A program made the translations under genes and the position numbers. From NCBI RefSeq assembly GCF_000972385.1, contig NZ_JXTE01000032.1, positions 52,515 to 116,514 on the forward strand: 64,000 bases of DNA, in the 5' to 3' direction. Below the pieces are notes generated by a model, which saw only the letters and a program-made list of their open reading frames with translations, was not told where the DNA came from and searched no databases. The DNA comes from Streptomyces sp. WM6386. GTDB lineage: Bacteria; Actinomycetota; Actinomycetes; Streptomycetales; Streptomycetaceae. Of the stretch, positions 9,721 to 18,827 are shown one piece after another. Each line of letters starts with the position of its first letter. Within the stretch, counting starts at the first letter, position 1.

Positions 9721-11076
9721 TCAGGACCGCTTGCGACCGAGGTGCTGTCTGGTCCACTCGACCGCGTCCGCGTACCGCGCCTCGGCGCCGTGCCTGGTCG
9801 GCGCGTAGTACTCGCGGTCCTTGAGGGCGTCCGGGGCGTACTGCTGCTCGGCGATGCCCTCGGGCAGATCGTGCGGATACACGTACCCCTGGGCGTGGCC
9901 GAGCTTGGCGGCGCCCTTGTAGTGCCCGTCGCGCAGGTGGGGTGGCACGGATCCGGCCAGTCCCTTGCGTACGTCCTCCATGGCGGCGCCGATCGCCATG
10001 GTCGCGGCGTTGGACTTGGGGGCGAGCGCGAGGGCGATGGTGGCGTGGCTGAGGGTCAGGGCGGCCTCGGGGAAGCCGATCATGGCGACGGCCTGGGCGG
10101 CGGCGACGGCTATCGGCAGGGCATTGGGGTCGGCCAGGCCGATGTCCTCACTGGCGGAGATCATCAGGCGGCGGGCGATGAAGCGGGGGTCCTCGCCGGC
10201 CTCGATCATCCGGGCCAGGTAGTGCAGCGCGGCGTCGACATCCGAGCCCCGGATGGACTTGATGAGGGCGCTGGCGACGTCGTAGTGCTGGTCGCCGTCG
10301 CGGTCGTATTTCACGGCCGCGCGGTCGACCGTCTCCTCGAGCGTGGTGAGGGAGACCTCCGGCTCGCCCTTGTCGAGCGCGGCCCCGGCGGCGGCCTCCA
10401 GGGCGGTCAGGGCCCGGCGGGCGTCGCCACCGGCGATCCGCAGGAGGTGGTCCTCGGTGTCCTCGGGGAGGGTGACGGCGTCCTTGAGGCCGCGGTCGTC
10501 GCCGAGCGCCCTTCGCAGAAGCCCGCGGAGATCGTCGTCCGTGAGGGGTTCGAGGGTCAGCAGGAGCGAGCGGGACAGCAGTGGGGAGATCACCGAGAAG
10601 TACGGGTTCTCGGTGGTCGCCGCGATCAGGGTGACCCAGCGGTTCTCGACGGCCGGGAGGAGGGAGTCCTGCTGGGCCTTGCTGAAGCGGTGGATCTCGT
10701 CGAGGAAGAGGACGGTCTCCTTGCCGTACCCACCGGTGGCGCGGCGGGCTCCCTCGATGACCGCGCGGACCTCCTTGACGCCCGCGGTGATCGCCGACAG
10801 TTCGACGAAGCGCTTATTGGTGGCCTTGGAGACGACGTAGGCGAGAGTTGTCTTGCCGGTGCCGGGCGGACCCCACAGGATCACCGAGGACGGGCCCGCC
10901 GGGCCGCCCGTGCCCTCGCCGACCAGGCGGCGCAGGGGTGAGCCGGGCTTCAGCAGATGCTGCTGGCCCACCACCTCGTCGAGGGTGCGCGGGCGCATCC
11001 GCACCGCCAGGGGGCTCCCGGCGGGGTCCTTCTCCTGGCGCTCTTCGGCGGCTGCGGTGAACAGGTCGGGCTCCAC
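9721..11076 (-). CDS. rarA: replication-associated recombination protein RarA (MgsA, AAA+ ATPase)
   Basis: About 451 residues. RarA-family ATPases act at stalled replication forks. The protein opens with [15 protein letters not shown] sequence when read from GTG 11076 and has [15 protein letters not shown]. Walker A is [11 protein letters not shown], Walker [10 protein letters not shown], sensor 1 AATTENP, and the C-terminal tetramerisation region contains [11 protein letters not shown] and [12 protein letters not shown] two codons upstream (11082) would be the only alternative nearby start. The end is very close to the putative rpsD promoter. Length is normal. Confidence 0.92.
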   Translation of the reverse strand: MEPDLFTAAAEERQEKDPAGSPLAVRMRPRTLDEVVGQQHLLKPGSPLRRLVGEGTGGPAGPSSVILWGPPGTGKTTLAYVVSKATNKRFVELSAITAGVKEVRAVIEGARRATGGYGKETVLFLDEIHRFSKAQQDSLLPAVENRWVTLIAATTENPYFSVISPLLSRSLLLTLEPLTDDDLRGLLRRALGDDRGLKDAVTLPEDTEDHLLRIAGGDARRALTALEAAAGAALDKGEPEVSLTTLEETVDRAAVKYDRDGDQHYDVASALIKSIRGSDVDAALHYLARMIEAGEDPRFIARRLMISASEDIGLADPNALPIAVAAAQAVAMIGFPEAALTLSHATIALALAPKSNAATMAIGAAMEDVRKGLAGSVPPHLRDGHYKGAAKLGHAQGYVYPHDLPEGIAEQQYAPDALKDREYYAPTRHGAEARYADAVEWTRQHLGRKRS

Positions 11077-11132
11077 GTACAAAACCCTAGTTCACGGCAC
11101 TGACAATCCCGCCGGGCCCTGGAGAGAAGGGC

Positions 11133-11789
11133 TCAGCTGGTCCAGAAGTCCCACCAGCGCGTCAGGATCAGCATGCCGATGATCCCGATGTGCAGAACCG
11201 GCAGCACCCAGGTGAACTCGCCGAAGAAGCTCTTCAGCCAGCGCGGGGCGGGCAGGAAGCCGTTGCGCACGTTGAACGAGGTCACGTACCAGAACATGAT
11301 GATCGTCGCGACCCAGGCCAGGGAGCACCACAGGCACAGCGCGTTGATCCGGTACAGCGACTGGAACATCAGCCAGGCGCAGAAGGAGACGCCAAAGAGG
11401 GTGCCGGCGTTGAAGGTCAGCCAGTACCAGCGCGGGAAGCGGGCCCGGGCCAGCAGGCTCATGCCGACGCCGATGACGATGCCATAGGCGACGAGGCCGA
11501 GCACCGGGTTGGGGAACCCGAAGGCGGCGGCCTGCTTGGACTCCATGACGCTGCCGCAGGAGACGACGGGGTTCAGACTGCAACCCGGGGTGTAGCTCGT
11601 GCCCGCGACCTTGGCCTCGAGCAGCTTGAACTTGTCGATCGTGATGACCCACGCGGCGAGCAGACCGGCCGCGCCGGTGAGCAGCAGCATGATGGCGAAG
11701 GCGCGGCTGCCCCCCACCGTCCGTGGCTCGGCGGCGGTGCGCTCCGGCTCGGGCTCGGTGGAGACGTCTTTCACGGTGGTCTTGCTCAT
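11133..11789 (-). CDS. vitamin K epoxide reductase family protein
   Basis: The 218-residue integral membrane protein has five likely membrane segments (about 30-51, 93-114, 121-145, 150-170 and 195-212). The redox centre CLWC is at 152-155 and the loop cysteine pair at 70 and 78, the four-cysteine arrangement of bacterial VKOR. Such proteins reoxidise a DsbA-like partner with quinone and drive disulfide formation in exported proteins. Here there is no fused thioredoxin domain, so a separate partner is expected. The ATG at 11789 is chosen because the coding character starts there. It is divergent from the ABC exporter genes, with a perfect palindrome between them. Confidence 0.9.
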   Translation of the reverse strand: MSKTTVKDVSTEPEPERTAAEPRTVGGSRAFAIMLLLTGAAGLLAAWVITIDKFKLLEAKVAGTSYTPGCSLNPVVSCGSVMESKQAAAFGFPNPVLGLVAYGIVIGVGMSLLARARFPRWYWLTFNAGTLFGVSFCAWLMFQSLYRINALCLWCSLAWVATIIMFWYVTSFNVRNGFLPAPRWLKSFFGEFTWVLPVLHIGIIGMLILTRWWDFWTS

Positions 11790-11859
11790 CACGCCGATTC
11801 CGTCTGCTTGAGAGTTGGACCTTCTTCGGGCAGGGGCCATTGTGCCGTACACGGGGCCG

Positions 11860-11879
11860 TGTCCACCGTTCGGTGGACA
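11860..11879. promoter_or_regulatory. perfect 20-bp palindrome, candidate operator
   Basis: Two exact 10-base arms (TGTCCACCGT and its complement) meet without spacer. The site lies 57 bases before the ABC ATPase start and 71 bases before the VKOR start, in a divergent intergenic region. This is the geometry of an operator for a dimeric regulator, perhaps the response regulator encoded downstream. Confidence 0.5.
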
Positions 11880-11935
11880 TAAGGAAGTACGCCTGGTCGT
11901 CCCTGAGCGTTCGGTTCCGGCCGAGGCTCGAGGGC

Positions 11936-12802
11936 ATGACAACACACGCGAACGAACTCGCGGTGGACGTACGGGGGCTGCGCAAGCAGTACGGCGACGT
12001 GATCGCGGTCGACGGCATCGATCTCGGCATCGGCAGGGGCGAGGTGTTCGGCCTGCTGGGGCCCAATGGCGCGGGCAAGAGCACGACGTTGGAGATCCTC
12101 CAGGGCAACCGGGGCCGGGACGCGGGCGAGGTCCGGGTGCTCGGCACGGATCCGGCGAAGGGCACGCGTGCGTGGCGCTCACATGTCGGAATCGTCTGGC
12201 AGGACGAATCGGCACCCGCCGAGTTGACGGTCCGGGAGACCGTACGGCACTTCGCCCGCTACTACCCGAAGCCGCGTGACCCGGAGGAGGTCATCGGTCT
12301 GGTGGGTCTTCAGGCGAAGGCGGGCAGCCGGATCAAGGCCCTGTCGGGCGGGCAGCGCCGCCGCCTCGACGTGGCCCTCGGGGTGATCGGCGGTCCCGAA
12401 CTGCTGCTCCTGGACGAACCGACGACCGGCTTCGACCCGGCGGCCCGACGTCAGTTCTGGGACCTGATCCGCTCCCTGTCCGACGAGGGCACGACCATCC
12501 TCCTCACCACGCACTACCTGGAGGAGGCGGAAGCCCTGGCCGACCGCCTCGCCGTGGTGAACGCGGGGCGGATCGTGGCCGAGGGCCGCCCGGCCGCCCT
12601 GCGGGACCGGTACGGCACCGAGGCCACCGTCGAGTGGACCGAGCCGGACGGCGTCCCGCGCACCGAGCGGACGCTCACCCCGACCCGCACGGTCGCCGAG
12701 CTCACACACCGCTTCGACGGCGAGATCCCGGGGCTCCGGGTGAGCCGCCCCACGCTGGAGGACGTCTACCTCCGGCTGACCGGACAGGAGGACGCACGAT
12801 GA
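11936..12802 (+). CDS. ABC-2 type exporter, ATP-binding subunit
   Basis: The 288-residue ATPase has Walker A GPNGAGKST (42-50), Q-loop IVWQDES, signature LSGGQ (136-140), Walker B LLLLDEP (156-162) and the D-loop/H-loop TTHYLEEAEALADR. A C-terminal regulatory tail of the drug-exporter (DrrA/CcmA) type is present. It powers the permease encoded immediately downstream, which overlaps its stop as ATGA. The substrate is unknown; such exporters next to a NarL-type two-component system often export antibiotics or membrane-active compounds and are induced by them. Confidence 0.92.
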   Translation: MTTHANELAVDVRGLRKQYGDVIAVDGIDLGIGRGEVFGLLGPNGAGKSTTLEILQGNRGRDAGEVRVLGTDPAKGTRAWRSHVGIVWQDESAPAELTVRETVRHFARYYPKPRDPEEVIGLVGLQAKAGSRIKALSGGQRRRLDVALGVIGGPELLLLDEPTTGFDPAARRQFWDLIRSLSDEGTTILLTTHYLEEAEALADRLAVVNAGRIVAEGRPAALRDRYGTEATVEWTEPDGVPRTERTLTPTRTVAELTHRFDGEIPGLRVSRPTLEDVYLRLTGQEDAR

Positions 12803-13644
12803 CCACGACCGTCGTACGGACACGCGCGGACGCGGCCGCCGAGCGACTGCCCGGCGCATTCGGCATCGGCCTGCGGCGGGGCGCCCTGGAACTCAGGCAG
12901 TTCTTCCGCCAGCGCGACCAGGTGGTGTTCACCTTCGCCTTCCCGGTCGTCTTCCTGTTCCTGTTCGCGTCGATCTTCAGCGACGACGTGGAGGGCGCCG
13001 GCATCACGGCCTCGCAGCTCTACGTCCCCGCGATGATGGCCGCCGGCATCATGTCGACGAGCTTCCAGTCCCTCGGCATCTCGATCGCCATCGAGCGCGA
13101 CGAGAAGGTGCTGCGCCGGCTCCGGGGCACCCCCATGCCGCCGGCCTCGTACTTCCTCGGCAAGATCTGGCTGGTTCTGGTCACCGGCCTGATGGAGACG
13201 GCGATCCTGCTGCTCGTCGGCACGACGCTGTACGACGTCGATCTGCCCTCGGACGCCACGCGCTGGTTCCACTTCACCTGGATCTTCGTCCTCGGACTGA
13301 CGGGGTGCGCCCTGCTCGGCATCGCGATCAGTTCGGTCCCGAAGTCCGGCAAGAGCGCGACCTCCGTGGTCGTACTGCCCTTCCTGGTCCTGCAGTTCAT
13401 CTCCGGGGTGTACATCGCGATCGACACCATCCCGGACTGGATGCTGAACATCGGTGCCCTGTTCCCGCTGAAGTGGATGTGCCAGGGTCTGCGCGGGGCG
13501 TTCCTGCCGGACTCGGCGCAGGTTCTCGAACAGGCCGGCGGCTGGGAGTTCGGCCGTATCGCCCTGGTTCTGGGGGCCTGGTGCGTCGGAGGATTGTTGC
13601 TGTGTCTGTTGACCTTCCGGTGGAAGAACCGGCGCGACGGATGA
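12799..13644 (+). CDS. ABC-2 type exporter, permease subunit
   Basis: The 281-residue membrane protein has six likely membrane segments (starting at FAFPVVFLFLFASIF and ending with LVLGAWCVGGLLLCLLTF) and the ABC-2 pattern YVPAMMAAGIMSTSFQSLGI and IALVLGAW. The long loop before the last helix (LFPLKWMCQGLRGAFLP) is typical. It starts with ATGA overlapping the ATPase and ends with ATGA overlapping the histidine kinase, so all four genes of the cassette are translationally linked. Confidence 0.9.
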   Translation: MTTTVVRTRADAAAERLPGAFGIGLRRGALELRQFFRQRDQVVFTFAFPVVFLFLFASIFSDDVEGAGITASQLYVPAMMAAGIMSTSFQSLGISIAIERDEKVLRRLRGTPMPPASYFLGKIWLVLVTGLMETAILLLVGTTLYDVDLPSDATRWFHFTWIFVLGLTGCALLGIAISSVPKSGKSATSVVVLPFLVLQFISGVYIAIDTIPDWMLNIGALFPLKWMCQGLRGAFLPDSAQVLEQAGGWEFGRIALVLGAWCVGGLLLCLLTFRWKNRRDG

Positions 13645-14840
13645 GGATCCCCTCCGGGCTGGTGGGCGCGTACACCTGGGACCGCTCGTTCCGGCTGTGG
13701 GACACGTACTTCGCGCTCATCTGGCTGGCCACCTCGGTGTTCGTGCTCGGCACGGACTTCCCGGGGTGGCCGGTCCGGGTCACGGCGGCCGCGCTGCTCG
13801 TGCCGTTGATTCCGCTGTACGTCGTGGTGGGGCGCCCCCTCCTGCGGGGCGATCCGCCGGACGAGCGCCGGGCCCTTGGCTTTCTGGCGGCCACGATGGC
13901 GCTGTTCCTGCCGTCGGCGGTGCTGGTCGGCGAGACCCGGCTGATGACGTTCGCGCTCGTACCGCCGTGCTTCATGAGCCTGCGGGTGCCGTGGGCGCTG
14001 GCGGCCTCGGCCGTCATCAATCTCGTCCCCGTGGCGGGCTGGGCGCTGCTGTGGTGGCCGAGCGACCAGGACGTCTTCTTCAACGGAATGTTCGCGCTCG
14101 TCACCTTCGTCTTCTCGGCGGCCCTCGGCAGCTGGATCATCCGGATCATCGAGCAGAGCCAGGAACGGGCCGAGCTGATCGCGGAGCTGGACGCGAGCCG
14201 CCACGAGGTGTCGCGGTTGTCCGCGGCGCACGGGGCGCTGGCCGAGCGGGAGCGGATGGCCCGGGAGATCCACGACACTCTCGCCCAGGGCTTCACGAGC
14301 CTGCTGATGCTGGTCCAGGCGGTCGAGGCCGAGCTGGAGTGCGATGTGCCGCAGGCCCGCCGGCATCTGGCGCTCATGGACGAGACGGCCCGGCAGAACC
14401 TCGCCGAGGCGCGCGCCCTGGTGGCCGGGGCGGCACCCGCGGACCTGGACGGCGCCTCGCTCCCGGACGCGCTCCGGCGCCTCGCCGCGCGCCACGAGGC
14501 GACGCTGGAGGTGACGGGCCCGGTGCGGGCGCTGCCGGCCGGCGCCGAGGTGGTGGCCCTGCGGTCGTGCCAGGAGGCGTTGTCGAACGCCCGTAAGCAC
14601 GCCGGGAGTTCGGTGTCCGTGGGGATCTCGCTGGCGTACGCCGACGAGTCCCTCTCCGTGTCCGTGCGGGACCACGGCCGGGGCTTCGACCCGTCGTGCG
14701 TGACCGAAGGCTACGGGCTGGCGGGACTGCGGGCCCGGGCCGCGGAGGTCGGCGGGGCGGTGTCGGTCCGCGGCGCACCGGGGCACGGCACGACAGTGAC
14801 GGTCCGGCTGCCCGTACCACCCTTGGGGAGTGCAACGTGA
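13641..14840 (+). CDS. NarL-type sensor histidine kinase
   Basis: The 399-residue kinase has an N-terminal set of about five or six membrane segments (21-165) with almost no extracytoplasmic loop, so it probably senses an event in the membrane. The HisKA_3 dimerisation domain follows with phospho-acceptor His211 in EIHDTLAQGFTSLL. The ATPase domain has the N box in SCQEALSNARKHA and G boxes in DHGRGFD and GYGLAGLRARA. Start and stop overlap the flanking genes as ATGA and GTGA. It pairs with the downstream response regulator. Confidence 0.92.
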   Translation: MRIPSGLVGAYTWDRSFRLWDTYFALIWLATSVFVLGTDFPGWPVRVTAAALLVPLIPLYVVVGRPLLRGDPPDERRALGFLAATMALFLPSAVLVGETRLMTFALVPPCFMSLRVPWALAASAVINLVPVAGWALLWWPSDQDVFFNGMFALVTFVFSAALGSWIIRIIEQSQERAELIAELDASRHEVSRLSAAHGALAERERMAREIHDTLAQGFTSLLMLVQAVEAELECDVPQARRHLALMDETARQNLAEARALVAGAAPADLDGASLPDALRRLAARHEATLEVTGPVRALPAGAEVVALRSCQEALSNARKHAGSSVSVGISLAYADESLSVSVRDHGRGFDPSCVTEGYGLAGLRARAAEVGGAVSVRGAPGHGTTVTVRLPVPPLGSAT

Positions 14841-15463
14841 TCCGGCTCATTCTGGCCGACGACCATCCCGTCGTACGGGAGGGCCTGCGGGCGATGCTGA
14901 GCGCCGAGCCCGACCTGGAGGTGGTCGCCGACGCGTCGAGCGGCCCCCAGGCGGAGGCACTGGCCGCGGCACTGCGCCCCGACATCGTGCTGATGGACCT
15001 GCGGATGCCGGGCGGCTCGGGCGTGGCCTCGATCGAGCGGATGGCCGCGGCCGGTCTGGGCTGCCGCGTGATCGTCCTGACGACCTACGAGACCGACCGG
15101 GACATCCTGCGGGCCGTGGAGGCGGGGGCGGCGGGCTATCTGCTCAAGGACCTGCCGCGCGGGGAGCTCGCGGAGGCGGTACGGGCCGCCGCGCGCGGCG
15201 AGACGGTACTGGCGCCGTCGGTCGCGGCCCGGCTGGTGGACCAACTGCGGACCAAGCCGGAGCGGCCACGGCTGTCGGCGCGGGAGGTCGCGGTGCTGCG
15301 GCTGGTGGCGGAGGGCTGCACGAACGCGGAGATCGGGCGCCGGCTGTACATCGGGGAGTCGACGGTGAAGACCCATCTGCTGCGGGTCTTCGGCAAGTTG
15401 CGGGTCACCGACCGAACGGCCGCGGTCACCAGCGCGATGCGTTTCGGACTGCTCGACCCATGA
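14837..15463 (+). CDS. NarL/LuxR-family response regulator
   Basis: The 208-residue protein has a receiver domain (acidic D8-D9, phospho-acceptor D54 in VLMDLRMPGG, Lys in GYLLKDLPRG) and a C-terminal LuxR-type HTH (LSAREVAVLRLVAEGCTNAEIG, then GESTVKTHLLRVFGKL). The GTG start overlaps the kinase stop. It probably controls the exporter operon, perhaps via the palindrome at 11860-11879. Its last 115 bases are repeated, with changes, 180 bases downstream. Confidence 0.93.
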   Translation: MIRLILADDHPVVREGLRAMLSAEPDLEVVADASSGPQAEALAAALRPDIVLMDLRMPGGSGVASIERMAAAGLGCRVIVLTTYETDRDILRAVEAGAAGYLLKDLPRGELAEAVRAAARGETVLAPSVAARLVDQLRTKPERPRLSAREVAVLRLVAEGCTNAEIGRRLYIGESTVKTHLLRVFGKLRVTDRTAAVTSAMRFGLLDP

Positions 15464-15472
15464 CGCACCCCA

Positions 15473-15643
15473 CCGAACACAGAGATCGGGCGGCGGCCCA
15501 CGCGGCGGTAGCCGCAAATTCAACACAGCATCGGGGAGTCGACGGTGAAGACCCATCTGCTGCGGGTCTTCGGCAAGTTGCGGGTCACCGACCGAACGGC
15601 GGCGGTCACCAGTGCGATGCGCCACGGGCTGCTGGAGCAATGA
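15473..15643 (+). pseudogene. decayed tandem copy of the response-regulator HTH
   Basis: Bases 15529-15643 repeat 15349-15463 at an offset of exactly 180, identical over the first 70-odd bases and diverging toward the stop. Because 180 is a multiple of three, the copy stays in frame; it would encode IGESTVKTHLLRVFGKLRV and end in RHGLLEQ. Upstream of it, the same frame reads PNTEIGRRPTRR then a stop, resembling TNAEIGRRL of the intact gene. The remnant therefore extends back to about 15473 with a disrupted middle. It has no start and is probably untranslated. Confidence 0.8.
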
Positions 15644-15646
15644 CGA

Positions 15647-15679
15647 AGGCGCCGGGTGCCTCGAAGGGCCCCGGCGCCT
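15647..15679. terminator. terminator of hisS
   Basis: Ten-base arms AGGCGCCGGG (15647-15656) and CCCGGCGCCT (15670-15679) with a 13-base loop lie just beyond the hisS stop and beyond the response-regulator remnant, so it can serve both directions. Confidence 0.7.
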
Positions 15680-15691
15680 CGCCCGGCCGTA

Positions 15692-16954
15692 CTAGCCGAG
15701 CCTTGCCTCCAGCTCGGCCACGATCTCGTTCACGCCGATCGCCGTCTGCTCGCCGGACTCCATGTCCTTGAGCTGGACGACGCCCTCGGCGAGGTCGCGT
15801 TCGCCGGCGACGACCGTGTAGCGGGCGCCGCTGCGGTTGGCGTTCTTCATGGCGCCCTTGAGGCCCTTGGCGCCGTAGGAGAAGTCGGCGGCGATACCGA
15901 CCTTGCGGAGCTCCGTCACCTTGGCGAAGAGGACCCGACGGGCCTCCTCGCCCAGCGGGACCGCGAAGACGCTGGTGGTGGAGGGGAGTTCGAGCTCGAC
16001 GCCCTCCGCCTCCAGCGCCAGCACCGTGCGGTCGACGCCCAGCGCCCAGCCCACCGACGGCAGCGCGGGGCCGCCGATCATCTCCGACAGGCCGTCGTAG
16101 CGGCCTCCGCCGCCCACCGCGGACTGCGAGCCCAGACCGTCGTGGACGAACTCGAAGGTCGTACGGGTGTAGTAGTCCAGGCCGCGCACCAGCTTCGGGT
16201 CGTCCTCGAAGGCGACGCCCGCCGCGGTGATCAGCTCACGGACCTCCTCGTGGTACGCCTTGCACGCGTCGCACAGGTAGTCGCGCAGCAGCGGTGCGTC
16301 CCCCAGCTGCTTCTGGACCGCCTCCCGCTTGTCGTCCAGGACGCGCAGCGGGTTGATGTCCGCGCGGCGCAGCGTCTCCTCGTCGAGGTCCAGGCCGCGC
16401 AGGAAGTCCTGGAGCGCGGTCCGGTAGACCGGGCGGCACTCCTTGTCGCCGAGGCTGTTGAGGAGGATCCGGAAGTTCCTGAGCCCCAGCGAGCGGTACG
16501 CCTGGTCGGCCAGGATGAGCAGCTCGGCGTCGAGCGCCGGGTCCTCGGCTCCGATCGCCTCGGCGCCGACCTGGGAGAAGTGCCGGTAACGGCCCTTCTG
16601 CGGGCGCTCGTAGCGGTAGTACGAGCCCGAGTACCAGAGCTTGACGGGGAGGTTGCCCGCCTTGTGCAGGTTGGCCTCCAGCGCCGCGCGCAGCACGGAG
16701 GCCGTGCCCTCGGGGCGCAGGGCCAGCCTGTCGCCGCCCTTGGTCTCGAAGGCGTACATCTCCTTGGTCACGATGTCGGTGGACTCACCGACACCGCGCG
16801 CGAAGAGCTCGACGCTTTCGAAGCCGGGCGTCTCGATGTAGCCGTAGCCGGAGTTGCGCAGCGGGGCGGCGATCGCCTCGCGGACCGCGAGGAACTTCGC
16901 GCTGTCCGGCGGGATGAGGTCGTACGTGCCCTTGGGGGCCTTGAAGGTGCTCAC
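15692..16954 (-). CDS. hisS: histidyl-tRNA synthetase
   Basis: The 420-residue class II synthetase charges tRNA-His. Motif 2 is seen in [16 protein letters not shown], the histidine-specific motif in [15 protein letters not shown], and motif 3 in the stretch ending [10 protein letters not shown]. The anticodon-binding domain is C-terminal. The GTG at 16954 gives [16 protein letters not shown], the common form; a GTG five codons upstream (16969) overlaps the preceding stop as GTGA and cannot be excluded. It is downstream of the MBL hydrolase gene, an arrangement shared with mycobacteria. Confidence 0.95.
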   Translation of the reverse strand: MSTFKAPKGTYDLIPPDSAKFLAVREAIAAPLRNSGYGYIETPGFESVELFARGVGESTDIVTKEMYAFETKGGDRLALRPEGTASVLRAALEANLHKAGNLPVKLWYSGSYYRYERPQKGRYRHFSQVGAEAIGAEDPALDAELLILADQAYRSLGLRNFRILLNSLGDKECRPVYRTALQDFLRGLDLDEETLRRADINPLRVLDDKREAVQKQLGDAPLLRDYLCDACKAYHEEVRELITAAGVAFEDDPKLVRGLDYYTRTTFEFVHDGLGSQSAVGGGGRYDGLSEMIGGPALPSVGWALGVDRTVLALEAEGVELELPSTTSVFAVPLGEEARRVLFAKVTELRKVGIAADFSYGAKGLKGAMKNANRSGARYTVVAGERDLAEGVVQLKDMESGEQTAIGVNEIVAELEARLG

Positions 16955-16965
16955 GGAAGGTCTCG

Positions 16966-17685
16966 TCACATTCCTCGTCGGGGAGCGTCGACATGCGCGC
17001 TGTGATCCTGGCGGCCTGCGGCCACCTGCCGCAGATACGGGTTGGTGGCGCGCTCACGGCCGATGGTCGTGTGCTCGTTGTGGCCGGGCAGCACCACGGT
17101 CGAGTCGTCGAGCGGCAGGACCACGCGGGCCAGGGACTCGAGCATGTCGTCCATGGAGCCACCGGGGAAATCGGTGCGTCCGATGGAGCCGGCGAACAGC
17201 AGGTCGCCCGAGAAGAGCAGCGGCGGGATGTCCGCCGTCTCGGGCAGGCCGAAGGTCACCGACCCCCTGGTATGGCCCGGCGCGTGCGCGACGGACAGCT
17301 CCATTCCGGCGAGCTCCAGCTTCACGCCGTCGGTGAGCTCCTTGACGTCGCCCGGCTCCCCCACGGTCAGCTCGCCCATGAGCGGCATTCCGATGGAACG
17401 GCCGAGCGCCTTCTCCGGGTCGCTCATCATGAACCGGTCCTCGGGGTGGATCCACGCGGGTACGTCGTGCGCTCCGCAGACCGGGACGACCGAGGCCACA
17501 TGGTCGATGTGGCCATGGGTGAGGACGACGGCGACCGGCTTGAGCCGATGCTTCTTCAGTGCCTCTTCGACTCCCTGGGCGGCCTGATGGCCCGGGTCGA
17601 TGATCACGCACTCCTCACCGGCGGCGGGGGCGACGAGATAACAGTTCGTCCCCCAGGCCCCGGCGGGGAACCCGGCAATGAGCAC
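16966..17685 (-). CDS. MBL-fold metallohydrolase (glyoxalase II-like)
   Basis: The 239-residue protein has the zinc-binding motif LTHGHIDH (H57, H59, D61, H62), a later HAPGHTRGS and [16 protein letters not shown]. These fit the hydroxyacylglutathione hydrolase-like branch of the metallo-beta-lactamase fold. A true substrate cannot be named; actinobacteria lack glutathione, so a mycothiol or other thioester is possible. GTG start with GAAGG upstream. It is coupled to hisS, and divergent from the cyclophilin gene. Confidence 0.85.
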   Translation of the reverse strand: MLIAGFPAGAWGTNCYLVAPAAGEECVIIDPGHQAAQGVEEALKKHRLKPVAVVLTHGHIDHVASVVPVCGAHDVPAWIHPEDRFMMSDPEKALGRSIGMPLMGELTVGEPGDVKELTDGVKLELAGMELSVAHAPGHTRGSVTFGLPETADIPPLLFSGDLLFAGSIGRTDFPGGSMDDMLESLARVVLPLDDSTVVLPGHNEHTTIGRERATNPYLRQVAAGRQDHSAHVDAPRRGM

Positions 17686-17876
17686 GATCGTCCTTCGTTG
17701 TGTCGATAAGTGCGGACTGAGGGCGGGCTTAAAAATCGGCTGCGCCTGTGGTCAGAGCCTACCGGCGCTGCCGTTTCCTCAGCGAACCCATATACGGTAC
17801 GGGGCACACGCACGCGGTCGGCTCACTAGACGCAGGCGTCCCAGCAGGCGTACGAGACGCATGAGGAGAGAACCCG

Positions 17877-18692
17877 GTGGTCACCCAGGAACAGCGGAAG
17901 CGGCAGCTCGCCCGGGAGAAGTTCTTGCGGCAGCAGCAGCGGCGCACGGCCGCGCGGCGCAAGTCCCGCATGCGCAACTCCGTGATCGCGTCGGTGCTCG
18001 GCGTGATCCTGGTGGGCAGTCTGGCGCTCTATACGTCGGACGTCCTCAAGGGCGACGACGACAAGTCCGACACCGCCGCGGCCACGCCGTCGCCGACGCC
18101 CAGCGCGATCGCCGACCCGTGCAAGAAGGCCGCGGAGGGCAAGGTCAAGACGGCGACCTGGAAGAAGGAGCCGTCGATGACGATCGACAAGTCGGCGAAG
18201 TACACGATGAAGTTGGCGACGACGTGCGGTGACATAGACATCGCGCTCAAGACGAAGGCGGCTCCGCACACCGTCAACTCGTTCGACTTCCTCGCGGCCA
18301 AGGGCTACTTCGACCACACCAAGTGCCACCGGCTCACCACCAACGGCATCTACGTGCTCCAGTGCGGCGACCCGACGGGCAGCGGCAGCGGTGGTCCCGG
18401 CTACACGATCCCGGACGAGAACCTGAAGGACAAAAGCCTCAAGGACAACGTCTACCCGGCGGGCACCATCGCGATGGCGAACACCGGGCAGGCGCACACC
18501 GGCGGCAGCCAGTTCTTCCTCGTCTACCAGGACAGTCAGCTGCCGCCGAGCTACACACCGTTCGGTACCGTTTCCGAATCCGGTATGACGGTCCTGAAGA
18601 AGATCGCGGCGGCGGGTGAGAGCACCGGAGCGGGTGATGGCGCGCCCAACGCAACGGTCGTGATCAACAAGGCGACTGTCACCAAATCCTGA
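17877..18692 (+). CDS. membrane-anchored cyclophilin-type peptidyl-prolyl isomerase
   Basis: The 271-residue protein starts with a basic helical cytoplasmic part (1-33), one membrane segment (about 36-54), an acidic linker, and an extracytoplasmic cyclophilin domain (about 105-270). That domain has TVNSFDFLAAKGYFDHTKCHRL, GTIAMANTG, GGSQFFLVYQDSQLP and FGTVSESGM. It probably assists folding of exported proteins. GTG start with GAGGAGAG at a good distance. It precedes the DUF349 gene on the same strand. Mycobacteria have a PpiB-type gene at the same place between relA and the MBL gene. Confidence 0.9.
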   Translation: MVTQEQRKRQLAREKFLRQQQRRTAARRKSRMRNSVIASVLGVILVGSLALYTSDVLKGDDDKSDTAAATPSPTPSAIADPCKKAAEGKVKTATWKKEPSMTIDKSAKYTMKLATTCGDIDIALKTKAAPHTVNSFDFLAAKGYFDHTKCHRLTTNGIYVLQCGDPTGSGSGGPGYTIPDENLKDKSLKDNVYPAGTIAMANTGQAHTGGSQFFLVYQDSQLPPSYTPFGTVSESGMTVLKKIAAAGESTGAGDGAPNATVVINKATVTKS

Positions 18693-18827
18693 CCCCCAAC
18701 AGCGAAATTTCGGTCGCGCGGGATGCGGACAGGCAACCCGCCGGTCGCCTATGTTGGCCGTGACGAAACTGTGGACGATGCCCGGGGGTGCTGAAGCCTC
18801 ATGCAGGCATCATGTGGAGGAGGCGCT

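Noticed and set aside
14830..15771. Long plus-strand frame over the response regulator and its duplicate
   Set aside because: It is an out-of-frame shadow; the regulator frame has the receiver and HTH motifs.
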